Of a stretch of 38,769 nt of DNA, positions 38,443 through 38,769 are shown one piece after another. The position numbers and the translations under genes were made by a program. The notes under the pieces were generated by a model that made no database searches, was not told the origin of the DNA, and was given only the letters and a program-made list of their open reading frames with translations. Each line of letters opens with the position of its first letter. Within the stretch, counting starts at the first letter, position 1. Where the stretch lies: the NCBI GenBank assembly GCA_013139415.1, contig WTAT01000528.1, positions 1 to 38,769 on the forward strand. The letters are read 5' to 3'. The DNA is from Desulforhopalus sp. (GTDB lineage: Bacteria; Desulfobacterota; Desulfobulbia; Desulfobulbales; Desulfocapsaceae).

Positions 38443-38769
38443 ATGAATAAACAAAATAATAAAGACCAACCACAGTCTCGAGTAAAAAGAGAATCGAATA
38501 CATTTAGTTATCTTGCCATTGTGGTTGTTGTATTATTTGTGGTCATTTTTTATTTTTACCTTAAAAAGAGCCCATCACCATCCTCCTCCCCCGTCAATCA
38601 AGTTGAAAATGGTGCTGCTGTTCAGCAGGCAGACACGCAATCACCAGGTCCAGAGATAGAGATTGAACGTGAAGAAGACGTACCTTCTTCAGATGTCAAC
38701 GGTCCGGAGAACAAACAACCAATTAATCCAATACAAACACAAGGTACCAATGCTGATACCCCGGACCAG
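38443..38769 (+). CDS. partial membrane-anchored protein, unknown function (runs off window end)
   Basis: Open frame from ATG 38443 to window end: 'MNKQNNKDQPQSRVKRESNTFSYLAIVVVVLFVVIFYFYLKKSPSPSS...'; one TM then low-complexity Pro/Glu-rich segment. Confidence 0.6.
   Translation, partial: MNKQNNKDQPQSRVKRESNTFSYLAIVVVVLFVVIFYFYLKKSPSPSSSPVNQVENGAAVQQADTQSPGPEIEIEREEDVPSSDVNGPENKQPINPIQTQGTNADTPDQ

Noticed and set aside
1-38769. tRNA/rRNA genes, intact transposase or integrase, toxin-antitoxin or defence systems
   Set aside because: None recognised by eye on either strand; tRNAscan-SE, ISEScan and DefenseFinder would be needed to exclude them formally.

Overview
The window is a mostly housekeeping bacterial chromosome segment. 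Gene content (MgtE, PurM, TolQRAB, RlmN, radical SAM proteins, multiheme cytochrome, Mn-dependent pyrophosphatase) resembles a sulfate-reducing Desulfobacterota, perhaps Desulfobulbales, but taxonomy is inference only. About 30 genes can be called with reasonable confidence. The features most worth follow-up are: (1) a UshA-like/multiheme c-type cytochrome gene with one in-frame TGA at the second Cys position of an expected 'EPCGC' motif, followed by a plausible bacterial SECIS hairpin, i.e. a candidate selenoprotein; (2) a compact lipid/polyketide-like cassette (ketosynthase, ACP, two tandem CrtI-like FAD oxidoreductases, FabG, FabZ) reminiscent of ladderane or polyene-type loci; (3) two interspersed intergenic repeat families. 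One is MITE-like, with a conserved loop and flanks but different self-complementary stem sequences. The other is a modular GC-hairpin repeat with four copies at gene 3' ends. (4) A large protein that joins a cyclic-nucleotide-binding domain to a PilZ domain. No CRISPR array, tRNA, rRNA or intact transposase was recognised.
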